Of a stretch of DNA of 64,000 nucleotides, positions 25,831-36,543 are shown piece after piece. Positions within the stretch are counted from its first letter, which is position 1; each line of letters opens with the position of its first letter. The DNA is taken from the NCBI GenBank assembly GCA_015657535.1, contig JADHZB010001441.1:90084-154083 (forward strand), read 5' to 3'. This DNA is from Nephromyces sp. MM_2019 (Eukaryota > Apicomplexa > Aconoidasida > Nephromycida). The position numbers were made by a program, and so were the translations under genes. Under the pieces are notes generated by a model. The model was given only the letters and a program-made list of their open reading frames with translations. It searched no databases and had not been told where the DNA came from.

Positions 25831-25960
25831 ATTATAGGACCTAGTGGATGTGGTAAATCAACTTTTTTGTCAGAATATTCACAAAAGAAATTAATAAAAC
25901 GTCACGGGTTACATACCGGTTGGACCTAGTGGTGCAGGTTTACATCAAATTATGTGAAAA
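25831..25960 (+). pseudogene. Walker A (P-loop) trace, duplicated
   Basis: From 25831 one frame reads IIGPSGCGKSTFLSEY, a textbook Walker A motif as in ABC ATPases, guanylate kinase or viral packaging ATPases, and stops at 25927. A second version, VGPSGAG, follows about 85 bp later in another frame. Both copies share the 11-mer ggacctagtgg. No Walker B, signature motif or neighbouring exon was found, so no working ATPase is encoded here. Confidence 0.3.
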
Positions 25961-26117
25961 CGAGCAAGGATTGAAAAAGTGTCTTGCGGTGATCCTACAA
26001 AATTCTGCGCTCCTATGTTACAGTAAAGCTAAAAGCAGTTTTTTTTCATTGCCTGGGTATGCATTCCATTCCTGAGTTTTTATATCTTAGGCAATATCAT
26101 CAAAAAAGGCTTATCCC

Positions 26118-26570
26118 GTACTTCAACTTATGCCATGGCCTAGTAGCCCGCCGCATGCCCACTGATGGCTTCGCCCCCAACTGTATGCCTAATGCGCGCC
26201 ATTCAGCCTGATTCGATATTCCGTGATTTGCTAGTGCAACAGCGGAGTGCTGTCGCAATTCAATAAAATCCGCTTTTAATCCTCGCTACCACCTTTCAGG
26301 GGCCTGCCGTCGAGCTCTACCAGCAAATTTGGTCCGATGCTTTATTCCATGAGGCGGCTTCGTGTGTAACTGACTGGGGAAGTCGCCGCCGCGACTTAGG
26401 GGGAGTAAGTGCTAACGTGTCATTATATTTTCGGCAAAATTTGCGCGGGCCCATGACGCAATGCACCATCAAATTTCCCTCCCACGCGGCTCACCGGGTG
26501 CGAGCATTAGCCCTCCATGGCGTTCAGTTGCTAAGGTCTCGTAACTTTTCGTCATTTTAAAAAAAATTTG
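26118..26570 (+). pseudogene. GC-rich coding-like island, unrecognised
   Basis: This stretch is clearly richer in G and C than its surroundings. It holds two short open frames in succession: AIQPDSIFRDLLVQQRSA (about 26195-26263), then one from about 26304 to the stop at 26558 that includes VELYQQIWSDALFHEA and RVRALALHGVQLL. A good acceptor (ctaccacctttcag) at about 26303 and a good donor (gtaagt) at about 26405 could define a 105-bp exon. I do not recognise the product. It may be a fragment of a transferred or decayed gene. Confidence 0.3.
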
Positions 26571-27054
26571 ATGGCGGGGAATCCATGAATAGTTCCTACA
26601 ATGTGCCAAGGAATTAACAGAGGCTAAATAACGGTTTTAGGAACTGAAGAGGATGAAGTAGTGGAAAAAGCTGGAGTTTTCCATTGCTCGCTTTAAAAGT
26701 TTTGCTTGGTATGCTTGAAACTGGTTTTGTGTAGATGTTTTTCCCCGAGTTCAGCAGGTCACCCTTAGTAGTATAATTGCAGGGCGGCAGCTTACCTTCC
26801 TTCCATAGATTCGTCGTAAAGTGGTTGCGGTAGTTGTTCCGGAGAGATTATTTGTGGTATGAATGAAGAGTAACTTGTGGCCTCCGTTTGTTGAGTAAAT
26901 ATCCCCGTAGTACTTTTTATTTTGGGCAGTGCCTCCGGGAAACGAATTTATCGATCTAGGTGTGCTGAAGCACAAGTATGCGTGCCAATAGTTTTTAACG
27001 TTGGTAATTCCGCACTGTTTACATGAGGTGAAGTATCAGAGGTCTTTTCGAAAC

Positions 27055-30000
27055 ATGGATAACGAGCTTGGTCTAGGGAAGGCTGCAGGTACAGCAGCTT
27101 TAGCAGCTTGTGGTGCCGAGATCTTGACTCTCCCGTTTGATACCGTGAAAGTGAGGATGCAGCTTTCCCCTGGGAATACTACCTTCTTTCGAACGTTAAT
27201 ACGCTTGATAACAGGTTTATATTTTGTCTGCATCTTGGTTGTGTCGTTAAGAGGATTGTTTTGTTATTACGTATGTGGATATGATATAGTCTTTCACATG
27301 AAAGGGCAGTGAAAACATTCACTTTTGGGATTTGGTTTTGCACCCTTGAGTTGTGTCTATTGAAACTTTATTGCCACACAAGAAAAATTCTTCTGCTCGC
27401 TTAGCATTAGATATTTTCTGGAAATTTGTGAAAAAGGGTATGCATGGCACAGATACTTGTAATAGGTGTATGTTGTGCCATCTTACGCTTTCGGTATAAT
27501 CGTGCCACTGTGTTAGAAGATGAGTAGCTATTTTTGTTTTAAATTTCATGTTTGGAGGCAGGAGGAATGGAATTTTTTAGCTCACAAAACGCCCTTAGGC
27601 TATAAACTTTATTTAATGTGATTAGATTTTTAAACTTAGTATGCAGTGTTTGGAGGGTTCATTGTATGATACTAATGTTTGGCAAGTTTATTTAGCTGTT
27701 AATAGGTGAGGTTCTTGTATTATACTTTTTGGGTAGCTGTACTTTTCTTGAATTGTTACAAGTTGCAGAGCATATAGCCGTTACTATGTGGTTACTCCTC
27801 TAATCTTGCTACGACGGTATTCGCTTGACTGTGAAAGCAAAGCCACATTAAGGTGCATGTTAAGATATCTTTTTTGAATGAACTCTCTCCTATTGTATTA
27901 TTGAAACTTTTAAACGCTTAAGTACCCTTGTGAGGTGACGCTTGAGATGAAGATAGTTTTGTAGCTGCTGCCTAGAAAGCTGCCGTTTTTTTAGGCGGAA
28001 AATGAATACCCCATGTGGACCAGGAAAAATTATATCGATAAATGTTCTTTTGCAGGATTCAGTGCTGTGTGAAACGCTCATCAATTTCATAATGTTGTGG
28101 CTCAATAGTAGCTTGAACTTTTTGTAGAATAGTTGGTGGCTCCGGTGGCGGCTTAACTTTGTCCTTAGTTCCTTCCCAAGATTAGATTTTCGATTGTAAA
28201 TTGAAATAGCGTTTATTCGCGTCGTTGTGCCATATGTTGGTTCCCTGCTGCATACAGCACATTTGCATACCTGCGTGATTTTAAATGTTTGCATGTGTTG
28301 TGAAGAATAATTTTCCATATCCTTTATGCTACCCAATTTTTGTGATGAGCAGTTTTCTGCTTAGGTCCTTGTGAGTTTCTCTCCCACCATAGCGCTACTG
28401 TATCTCGCGTGTCATGTTATATGTAAGGCTTTTTTTCATTTGCAAGTTCTCTATAGATGTGAGCGTTGTAATTTTTACGCTGTGCCTAGCATGTTTTTTG
28501 TTGTAGAGGAGAGTGTTACTGCTCCTTGGAAGGGGCTCTTTGCTGGTCTACAAAGGCAAATAAGTTATGGCACTCTGAGAATCAGCTTCTATATCCCTGT
28601 AAGGGACTATATATCTAAAATGACAAACTCAGACGCCAACTCTCCTTCTTTTGGCGCAAAGGTTGCTTCCGGGATGGTTAGTGGTGGTACTGCCATGCTA
28701 ATAGCTAGCCCCACTGACCTTCTTAAAGTTAGGATGCAGGGCTCTGCTCAATTGACTTCCACTGCTAAACCAAGGTATTGTTAATTCTTTATGTGACTAA
28801 AAGTCTTTCAGATTACTGAAAGGTTGCGATTTTAGTAAATGCATATTTCTTTGTATAAGAAATAGTGATATTTTTTTCGGGGTTTTACAAAGTGTTGAAT
28901 GCTTTTGGAGTGATTATGCCCTGTGAAAGTTTACCAGGATACTGCCAGAACAGAAATGTAGTCGGGAAGTTAAGTTTTTTATACTTTTCAATGAAAGCTT
29001 TGTGTATCGTGTGAATTGGAGGGTTTTTGCGAAGAATTCGCGTTCTATATTGACTGTTTTTATAGCCGATATACAAGCAGAGGGTTTACGAGCGCTATAT
29101 AAAGGCATATATTACTTGTTAATGCACATATTTCCCCTGATATAATTATATAACAGTTTTAAGTTAGTGAGATTGCTCAGTCTCGTACTTAATACCTGCA
29201 TATTTAAGATATTTAATGATTTTTTTGGTAAGGTGCTATCTGGATATTTCTGTAGCTCTTCATACTAGAAGTTGCAGCAGGCCTTTTGAAAGAATTTCAA
29301 GTTTACTTATATACTTCCATGAAGTGGGAATCACTTCTCGTTCTTGACGTTTTCTACTGCGTGCCTCTGATTTAAGTGCATTAAAGTCGCATTCTGGCTC
29401 AATTCACGTGCTCTTTACGCCGGCTGCGACTGTCTTGTGCTTGTAATTTGTCATTTTTAACGCATTTTTTGTATTAGCGTATTAGCGATGCAAAATTTTA
29501 ATGTAGTAGCATCATCTGCTGTAAGGTTTCGTGTTTATCAGGTGCCTGCTTCACGCTGCAATATATTACGTAAATTTGTTTTTTGTTTTTATAAGTTTTT
29601 TTCGAAATCTCTGCAATAAGCTTGCGGAAGAGGCACTTTATGTGTGTTAATGATAGATGGTCTCATTCATAACAAAAAACGCACACAAACACATAAAATA
29701 TGCACGCACAAGCATGTACACATATACACAGACATCTACAGAGACACCTCATACACACAGACAGCTCGCAAGCCCACATACGCACAGAGATATAGACAGA
29801 CATGTACACACACACGATCACCACACAAACACGCATAGATACGCACTCGCACACACAAGGCACTACACATACATACACCCCCAAACGCACACACCACACA
29901 CACACACTCGCACATACAGTTAGAAACAATAATGTGTTTGATGCTGTTACCCACTTCTTTTATTTACAGTCGCTTTTACTGAGGTTTGCAATGTAAATCA

Positions 30001-31541
30001 CTCTCTTGTTGTTTGCATTTTCAAAGAAACATCCTAATGTTGTTGCGATGCAACTGGTCATTTACTCCAAAAGGAGGAGTGTCTTTTGCTGTAGTACAGC
30101 TTATTTTCACGCTGGAATATTACCCCTCATGAAGCATGCTCTTTCTTGATTTCGTGTGTGTATGTGTTTCTTGCCTATATTCTATTTTTTATCCGCTCTT
30201 GTATTTGTTTAGTTATACTATCCTTTCCAGCTTCGCTTTTACTTCTCCGGGATTTCTTCTGATAATCTTCATTTTATCGTTGCATTTTTCAACTTCTTAC
30301 ACTATTTTTCACGCATTTTTGATGTTTACTAAATTTTCAGGTATACTAGCACCTATAACGCTTACTCAACCATCATCCGTACTGAAGGTTTCAAGAGCTT
30401 GTGGACTGGGGCTGGGACTAACGCAATGCGGTGCTGCATTATTAATGCTTGCGAGCTCGCTGCGTATGATCAATTTAAGGAGTTTTTACTGCACAAAAAA
30501 ATTATGAACGATGGAGTGCTTTTGCACACAATCTCGGGTTTTTTCGCCGGTTTCTGCGCTTTGATTTTTGGCAGCCCTTTCGATGTCACAAAAACTAGAA
30601 TGATGAATGCTGTCCCGGGGACGTACCGAAGTGAGTTTTCTTTTGAAAATTGATGCATGGTTGGAATTAAGTTTATATTCTCAAGTTTTTAGCTGCTGAG
30701 GGCAGTAGTTAGTTTTGTCTAGTAATTTTGAGGTTTTTTCATCAGTTCAATTTCATGTTTTTTTCAGATTTTAAAATCTTTTGAGTATCAGATGCGTATC
30801 TTTCAGAGTATCAAATGCGTATCTTTTTGAGTCTCATATGCGTATCTTTTACCGAAGTTGTGTTTTCACAGTTAATTTCCCAATTTTCAAGCTTTTTCGC
30901 TGTTTGAATTTTTTGCTTAAGCTGTTTAAGGTGCATTAGAATACACCTTGTAATTGACTGTTAATGTCACATGTATGGGGTGCTGTATGGTGTATGATGC
31001 AAACACTTATTGGAAATAAACGTTTTGAAAAATAAAAAGATTGCTTTACTTTGGTATTTGGAAACTACTAGTTCATGACGGTTTTTATCTATGCAAGGAA
31101 AAATGAGTGTTATGAATTTTTGGCCTCTCCAATTCGCTTTCTCAGGAGAAGCAGTTTGCAGTTTCTGATGCATCAATTTAAACGCATTTTTAACCTGCTT
31201 TACGTGGCTTTAGCTCGAAGTTTTTAGCTAAAATGAGATTAATCCTTTAGAGGTCTTAGTCTATAAAGATTGTGGTCCTTGGATCTACTGCTTGCTCATG
31301 CCTAAACCTTCTGAGCACTTTCTTTTTGTGATTTGAGGGGGGTATTCCAACTTGACAATCGATTTTGTGTTTGCAAAATGTGTCTTCAGATGTTTTTGAC
31401 GCGATATTCAAGACAGTTCGAAGCGAAGGGTTTTTAGCCTTTTATAAAGGCTTCGGTCCTAACGTTTTGAGGCTCGGAAGTTTCAATGTGGCGTTATTTG
31501 TTCTGTTAGAACAGTCGAGGAATTTAATCAAGAAGTTGTGA
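27055..31541 (+). CDS. UCP: Mitochondrial uncoupling protein-type carrier (SLC25 family)
   Basis: Four exons with fully matched phases: 27055-27214, 28507-28774, 30341-30630 and 31390-31541, giving 289 aa, the usual size of a mitochondrial carrier. Three carrier signatures are present, one per repeat: PFDTVKVRMQ, PTDLLKVRMQ and PFDVTKTRMM. The flanking text matches UCPs closely (PWKGLFAGLQRQ, IRTEGFKSLWTGAGTN, FYKGFGPNVLRLGS). Such proteins sit in the inner mitochondrial membrane with six transmembrane helices and carry protons or small dicarboxylates/amino acids; plant-type UCPs also exchange aspartate, glutamate and dicarboxylates. A close dicarboxylate or oxoglutarate carrier is the alternative, but the motif wording favours UCP. 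The start is the first ATG in frame; the codons before it include no ATG. Introns 2 and 3 contain simple repeats. Confidence 0.9.
29680..29922. repeat. CA-rich simple repeat in UCP intron 2
   Basis: About 240 bp of imperfect (CA)n mixed with GAC, ATA and CGC steps. It lies wholly inside the intron 28775-30340. Open frames across it are artefacts of low complexity. Confidence 0.85.
30783..30850 (+). repeat. Three tandem 24-bp units in UCP intron 3
   Basis: Three copies of gagtatcagatgcgtatctt-like units with small changes follow each other inside the intron 30631-31389. Confidence 0.8.
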
Positions 31542-34500
31542 GCCCAGCTATTCAAGTGCATGGAATACATTCACGGGTATGAATTTTGAGTATGTGTGTA
31601 TGCTACAATGTGGAAAGACTTGCTTGGCTTGTATAGTAGTAACGAGATAATTGCAACTGCAAGATGAATTTCTTAAAGCTAGCTCTTTTTTGTTACTGGA
31701 TGTTTAATAGTGTCGCTCGAGCGATCGCTGGAGGGTTATTTTTAAGCTTTCACGCTTGTGAATGCATCATGAAATTGTTAAACTGGAGTAGGATTGGTTG
31801 CTTCCTTGACATGATTTTCTCTTGTGTTTGATGTTTTCATCGAGCTGCACTCCGTTGTTCCGTTTGTTAGCATCATTGTAAGTTTCAGCATCATTGTCTG
31901 TGCACAACTCTCAGCATTATTTGCAGAGCAATTACTTAGTTCACGCTATCTTTACTCATTAGCTGTTTCTTTTTAAACACTGGTTTTGTGGCTATTACGG
32001 GAATATGAGCTTCATCACCAAAATAATGTTGAAGATTGCTGCGTTACCTGCTTTTTTTTTAGATCTTTGTGCGGATTCCAGCGTTTCAAGCATGTTCTAG
32101 GTGTGCTACTGAAACTAACATATGCGATTTTTCCATCTTCTACTAGTTTGTGGATTTGTATGTTGTGCTTTCTACTTTGAGTGTGCTTTAGAAGTATTCC
32201 TACTCCGCTGTTTGAAAGAATCTGCGCAAGTCGGTACATGCTGATGGTTTATAGGCTTTTTGATGCTGCTAATTGGAGCAGCTATGTGACACGCTTTTTA
32301 TGAAAAAGGACGTGGGAAGCAATGAACTAAACAAACGCTAATCTGCTGATTATAATGACGTGTGTCTTTGCCTTTTCAATGTCTTAGCGCGAGTTATCAA
32401 TTCTCTTTGAAGTGTTTATATCGACTAGTTATTGTGTGGAGCAGTCGGATTCATTTTATAGATATTCTGCCATCATTAACTGTGTTGCGTTTTCCTTCCT
32501 CTTTAGGTTTTTAACTTGAGTTTTTTTGCGTGCAATGGTAATTGTTCCCACTCTGACGCTTGTTGAAGGTTGTGGTGTGTGTTGCATCTTGATCCTTGTT
32601 TTTTTTAATTTGTTTGTATTATTACGGAGGCTTAATTTCGATGCTACTTATGCTGCTATGGGCTACTTGGAATTCTCGAGCCCTCATATTGTGTTTAATC
32701 TGCCTTGATATCTATGCAAATTATATTGTATTAGATATATTCTTCAATCACGCCTGTTTGGCTGAATATTTATAGTAAGTAAGCTTACGAGCTGCTCAGT
32801 TGAGCTCCCTTGTAATCGCCTAGCGTTCAAATTGTGTTATTTTAAATGTAAAGAAACTTGTTTTGTGATGTGTCTCGAAGGTAAGGTTTACTGCATATGC
32901 TACTTTTGTGTGTATTTCTGTGTAATTCAGGCTATAGTCCTATTTTATGAATATTTGTGACAGATTGCTGTTATTACCAAAGCATGAACCTCAATAATAT
33001 CTCTGAAGTATCGCCGTTTCTCTCGAGCCACTATATAAAATATATACATGACTGCAAGTCTTGGCAATTAGAACAAGTTTGACTCTCGATTAGCCCTTTG
33101 AGTTTTTAATGAATCAGAATTTGGAGAACTACTCCCAGGCGGAAGATTGCATTCCCGAGATTTTTATCGAGTATTTTTTATACATGAGGAGTACTGTTTA
33201 CTAAAAATATTGACTATTCTGTCTTCTGCATGTTTTTCTTGCTTTCGGTCTGTCCCCCTTTTTTTGCGATGGTTTAGCATCAAAATTTTAATTTGATTTG
33301 TAAGTTTGTACTGTGTGCTTATTCCGATTGATTTATTGGCATATTTTGGCTTACTGGTGATTCGTAACGCAAGATAGGTATTCGAACTAATATTTTACAT
33401 TTAGTGCTGTTTTCAGGTTTATTGTCGGGATGCGCCACTACCAATAAATTTGAGTTTTTACTAAACTGGTAAAAATTCCAACTATTTTTAACGCGGAAAA
33501 GGCGTCTTAACCGCAAAAGCAGGCGATTTCTCAGTTGTTTAATGAGAGCTCTTCAGTGCATTTTGCTTCACAAGAAGTACTTAATGAAATACAAGCCTAA
33601 TCGCCATAATTCGAATTTTTTGCGAAAATTTAGGCCTATAGTTACAAAGATTGCTCATACATTAACATAGCTCTTGGTGCGAGTTAAAAGTTAGGTCTCA
33701 CTGATACTTGTTCATGTCATGCAATTGAAATATTGTATAAATCTTGGAAGGTGCTTTCCAGGGGTTTTTATTTGTCAGCATAAGAATATTGTAATATTAT
33801 GCGGCGTGCAACTCTAGCAGAGTAGCGGGAATTTTACTACTCTATGAAGGTGAAAAAACCTACGAATTGTTGATTTATGCCGAATTTTTATCGAGACTCA
33901 ATCAAGGATGTCCACTTGATTTAATGGCCTTAAGGTTGTGTATTAGGTTGCAACATCTTCTACTTAGAAAATTTAACCAACTTTTATCTTAGGTAATTGT
34001 TCAATTGTAATATTGAATAAAGCAACCAAATTTAAATGTAAATAAATATATATTCCTGATCATGAGTTATGTAGTAGCTAATATTAAGGCGATATCGATG
34101 CTTCCGAGGGTCCTTTATGGGAGATTTGAGAGTGAAGTTTGCCACGGCAGCTTTGTAGTAAGATGTGTTATCGTTATGTTAGGGCATCATCAAGCGTTTA
34201 GTATTGACCTATAGCTTAAAAGAAGACCTAGCACCCCCAAGTATTTATTAATCTATGGCTTAAAAGAATACCTAACAGTCCATATATATTATGTAGGCTG
34301 TTTTTCTAAAATGGCTTTATAAATTTATGCCAAGCTGATATATGCGAGCCAAAAATATGAGGGTGTGCTTTGTGTCTTGCCCTAGTTGCCTTCCGAGGGA
34401 TTCTGTGTAGTTACGGTCACCTAACAGGTCTGTATGTCCATGGCTGCTTTTTTGAAACTTTCTGTTAGGCCAATTCGTGCTTTGCTTAACGAAGGTGCGG

Positions 34501-36543
34501 TGCTTTCTCCTAGAAAACAAGTTGCTAAAGGAAAAGTTGTAAGACCGTTCAAAAATGGGTTTATATGCTATAATTTTTCGCCTCCAGTTTACGTCCGGTT
34601 TTGCGTCGTTCCGGCGAGGTTTCTAAATATGTAGGTGAAGTGAATAATTCTGTTTCGGAGGGTAGGATCGCTGAGTCATTATCAATGCATGAATGCCTTT
34701 GCACTGAAAAAGAATCAAGTATTCATTTTCAGAAATTATGGTTTGGTTGGGATGTACGAACTCTTTCCTGCTGAGATTAAATGCTGTGTATTATATCGAG
34801 TTAATGGTGAGTGGCGGGCACGTTTGGCAGTTGCAGCTGCCTCTCAGCATTGACATGTGTACTATTCGGTTTGTTCATTGGTAAGGCAGGATAGCGGGGA
34901 GATGGTGTGGTCGAAGGTGCCACCGTTGTTAACACATTGGTGGCCCGAAGATCGTTTGTATTATGAGCCAACTGTGTTATATTAGGTGCCAGAGGAGGGA
35001 AGAACAGTTGTTGTAGAGAGTTATACAATTTGCTTGTATCAAATCAGGCAGGGATCGCGCTGTTTAGTGTCGCACTTAGGATTAATTGGTAGTTCCTAGA
35101 ATATTACAACACGGCGTGCAATTATCAGTATTTCTAACTGTATATGTTTGAAGCTCTTATTATGAGGAGCCCGTCCTGCAAAATATCAAACTTTTAGTGT
35201 ACGGCGCTGCCGCAATGCCAAAATGCTAGGCATGCGTTCTCCGGTTCCGAATACGAGCATTGCTGCCACTAGGGGCTCTAGACTTTGCTTAGCAGAGCCT
35301 GCCTCTGAGCAGTTTGCGGGGATCCTTGGATCTTCAGCTGAATTTTATTGCAGCTCGAAGCGAGAGCTTACTCGAAGGGTGCGATTATAGACGCGGAACT
35401 TCAGAATTACAATGAGCTGCCGCGCACGGCCAGGTTTTTCCGGGTCCATCCCGGCGCAGCATGTTGAAAAGTACAGTCAGGGGAGGTAGCTTTTGGGAAT
35501 TAGGCCCCATCTTTGATGGAGAACGCATTGGAGAGTTTAGAGCTAAAAATTTTGAAGTTCATAAGTAGAAGAGCGGGTCAGTTTTAACATGATTCTCTGA
35601 GAGTGCCATAGTCGGAGAGAATGGTGAACTTCGTTGAATGCTGTTTTTTCTGCCTAGGGTTTTCCTTGAACAGTCAATTTATGGTATAAGTAACGCATGT
35701 GGGGACTTGGCGCAGGTGATAAAGTTGCGTCACGGCTAAGGGAATAAATTGGCCCTTGTTACATCATTTGAAGGTGCGCTCCTCACAATGAGCATGCTGG
35801 AGCATTTTTTTGATTCCTCTTCTCGTAGCTTTTGGAGTTGCGATGGACGAGCCGTGACGCTGGCGCTGTTAGTCTGCAGTAGATCGTACTGAGAACTAAT
35901 GATTTTGTAACTAAGCTAATGAGGGGCGTTTTTTTTGAACCTTCTTAAATAAAGCCCTCGTTGTATGGGTATGAGCGAGCCACTTATCTTCGTTAGTTAT
36001 CTAGAGTATACTTTCGTATTTAGCTGAAGTTAAGCCGCCGTAATTTTTTTTTGGAGGTTCGCAGAGTAGTGCGAAATCAAGCTTGTTGCAGACCATGCCT
36101 GCCTCCTACAACGAAAATGTGATACCAATGATAGGGGCCTGAACGAAACTGTGTTCATGCCAGTTTTGCAATCCTTTTGTTCATCTCATTCAATGCTGGA
36201 TATTCAATATTATAACAGCCTGAATGATATACGCTTTTTTAACCGCTCGTCTCCTTCAAGACTTCCCAGATGGGACTTCATTTTCATGGTTTCTCGAGCC
36301 TCCCTGAATTGAGCTCCTTTGTGGAAGTTTGCGAAGAACACACTATTCCAGGCAAGCGTATTACTAACAACCGTAGGGTTTACCACATCATCTTAATGGA
36401 GTCTCCATAAGCATGATGCTCCTTGAGGCTTCATCTACCGTTTGCTCGGGAAACTTTGTTGCACTTTGCACGCTGCTGCCGCTGAAATTTCGTCCGCCTT
36501 GTATTAGCAAGTAATGTAGCTGCCACGAATTTTGTTCGTACAG
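31542..36543. other. Intergenic region between two plus-strand genes
   Basis: About 5 kb, T-rich on the plus strand in its first half. I saw no supported gene. Two items are worth noting. A 34434-34634 plus frame opens with a basic, acid-poor stretch (MAAFLKLSVRPIRALLNEGA) that could be a mitochondrial presequence exon. A GC-richer block at about 35,160-35,530 includes an open frame from the ATG at 35229 (RSPVPNTSIAATRGSRLCL). No splice chain joined either to a recognisable domain. A short direct repeat (ctat.gcttaaaagaa.acct) occurs at 34209-34277. Confidence 0.45.

Larger units (their letters stand above)
18873..27054. other. Long gap between divergent genes, with eroded coding traces
   Basis: About 8.2 kb between the prenyl synthase (leftward) and the carrier gene (rightward). 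To the eye the plus strand is A-rich from 18.9 to about 22.6 kb and T-rich after about 23.1 kb. A GC-richer block sits between them (about 22,570-23,050). No intact gene was found. Traces described separately: a Mpv17-like open frame (20137-20436), two related segments (about 19440-19490 and 20885-20935), a P-loop trace (25831-25960) and a GC-rich coding-like island (26118-26570). Untranslated first exons of the flanking genes could lie here. Confidence 0.5.

Noticed and set aside
27890..28336. 148-codon minus-strand open frame
   Set aside because: It lies wholly inside UCP intron 1, antisense to a gene with matched splice phases, and shows no domain or splice support.
29657..29929. Several His/Thr/Cys-rich open frames on both strands
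   Set aside because: They are translations of the CA-rich simple repeat in UCP intron 2.
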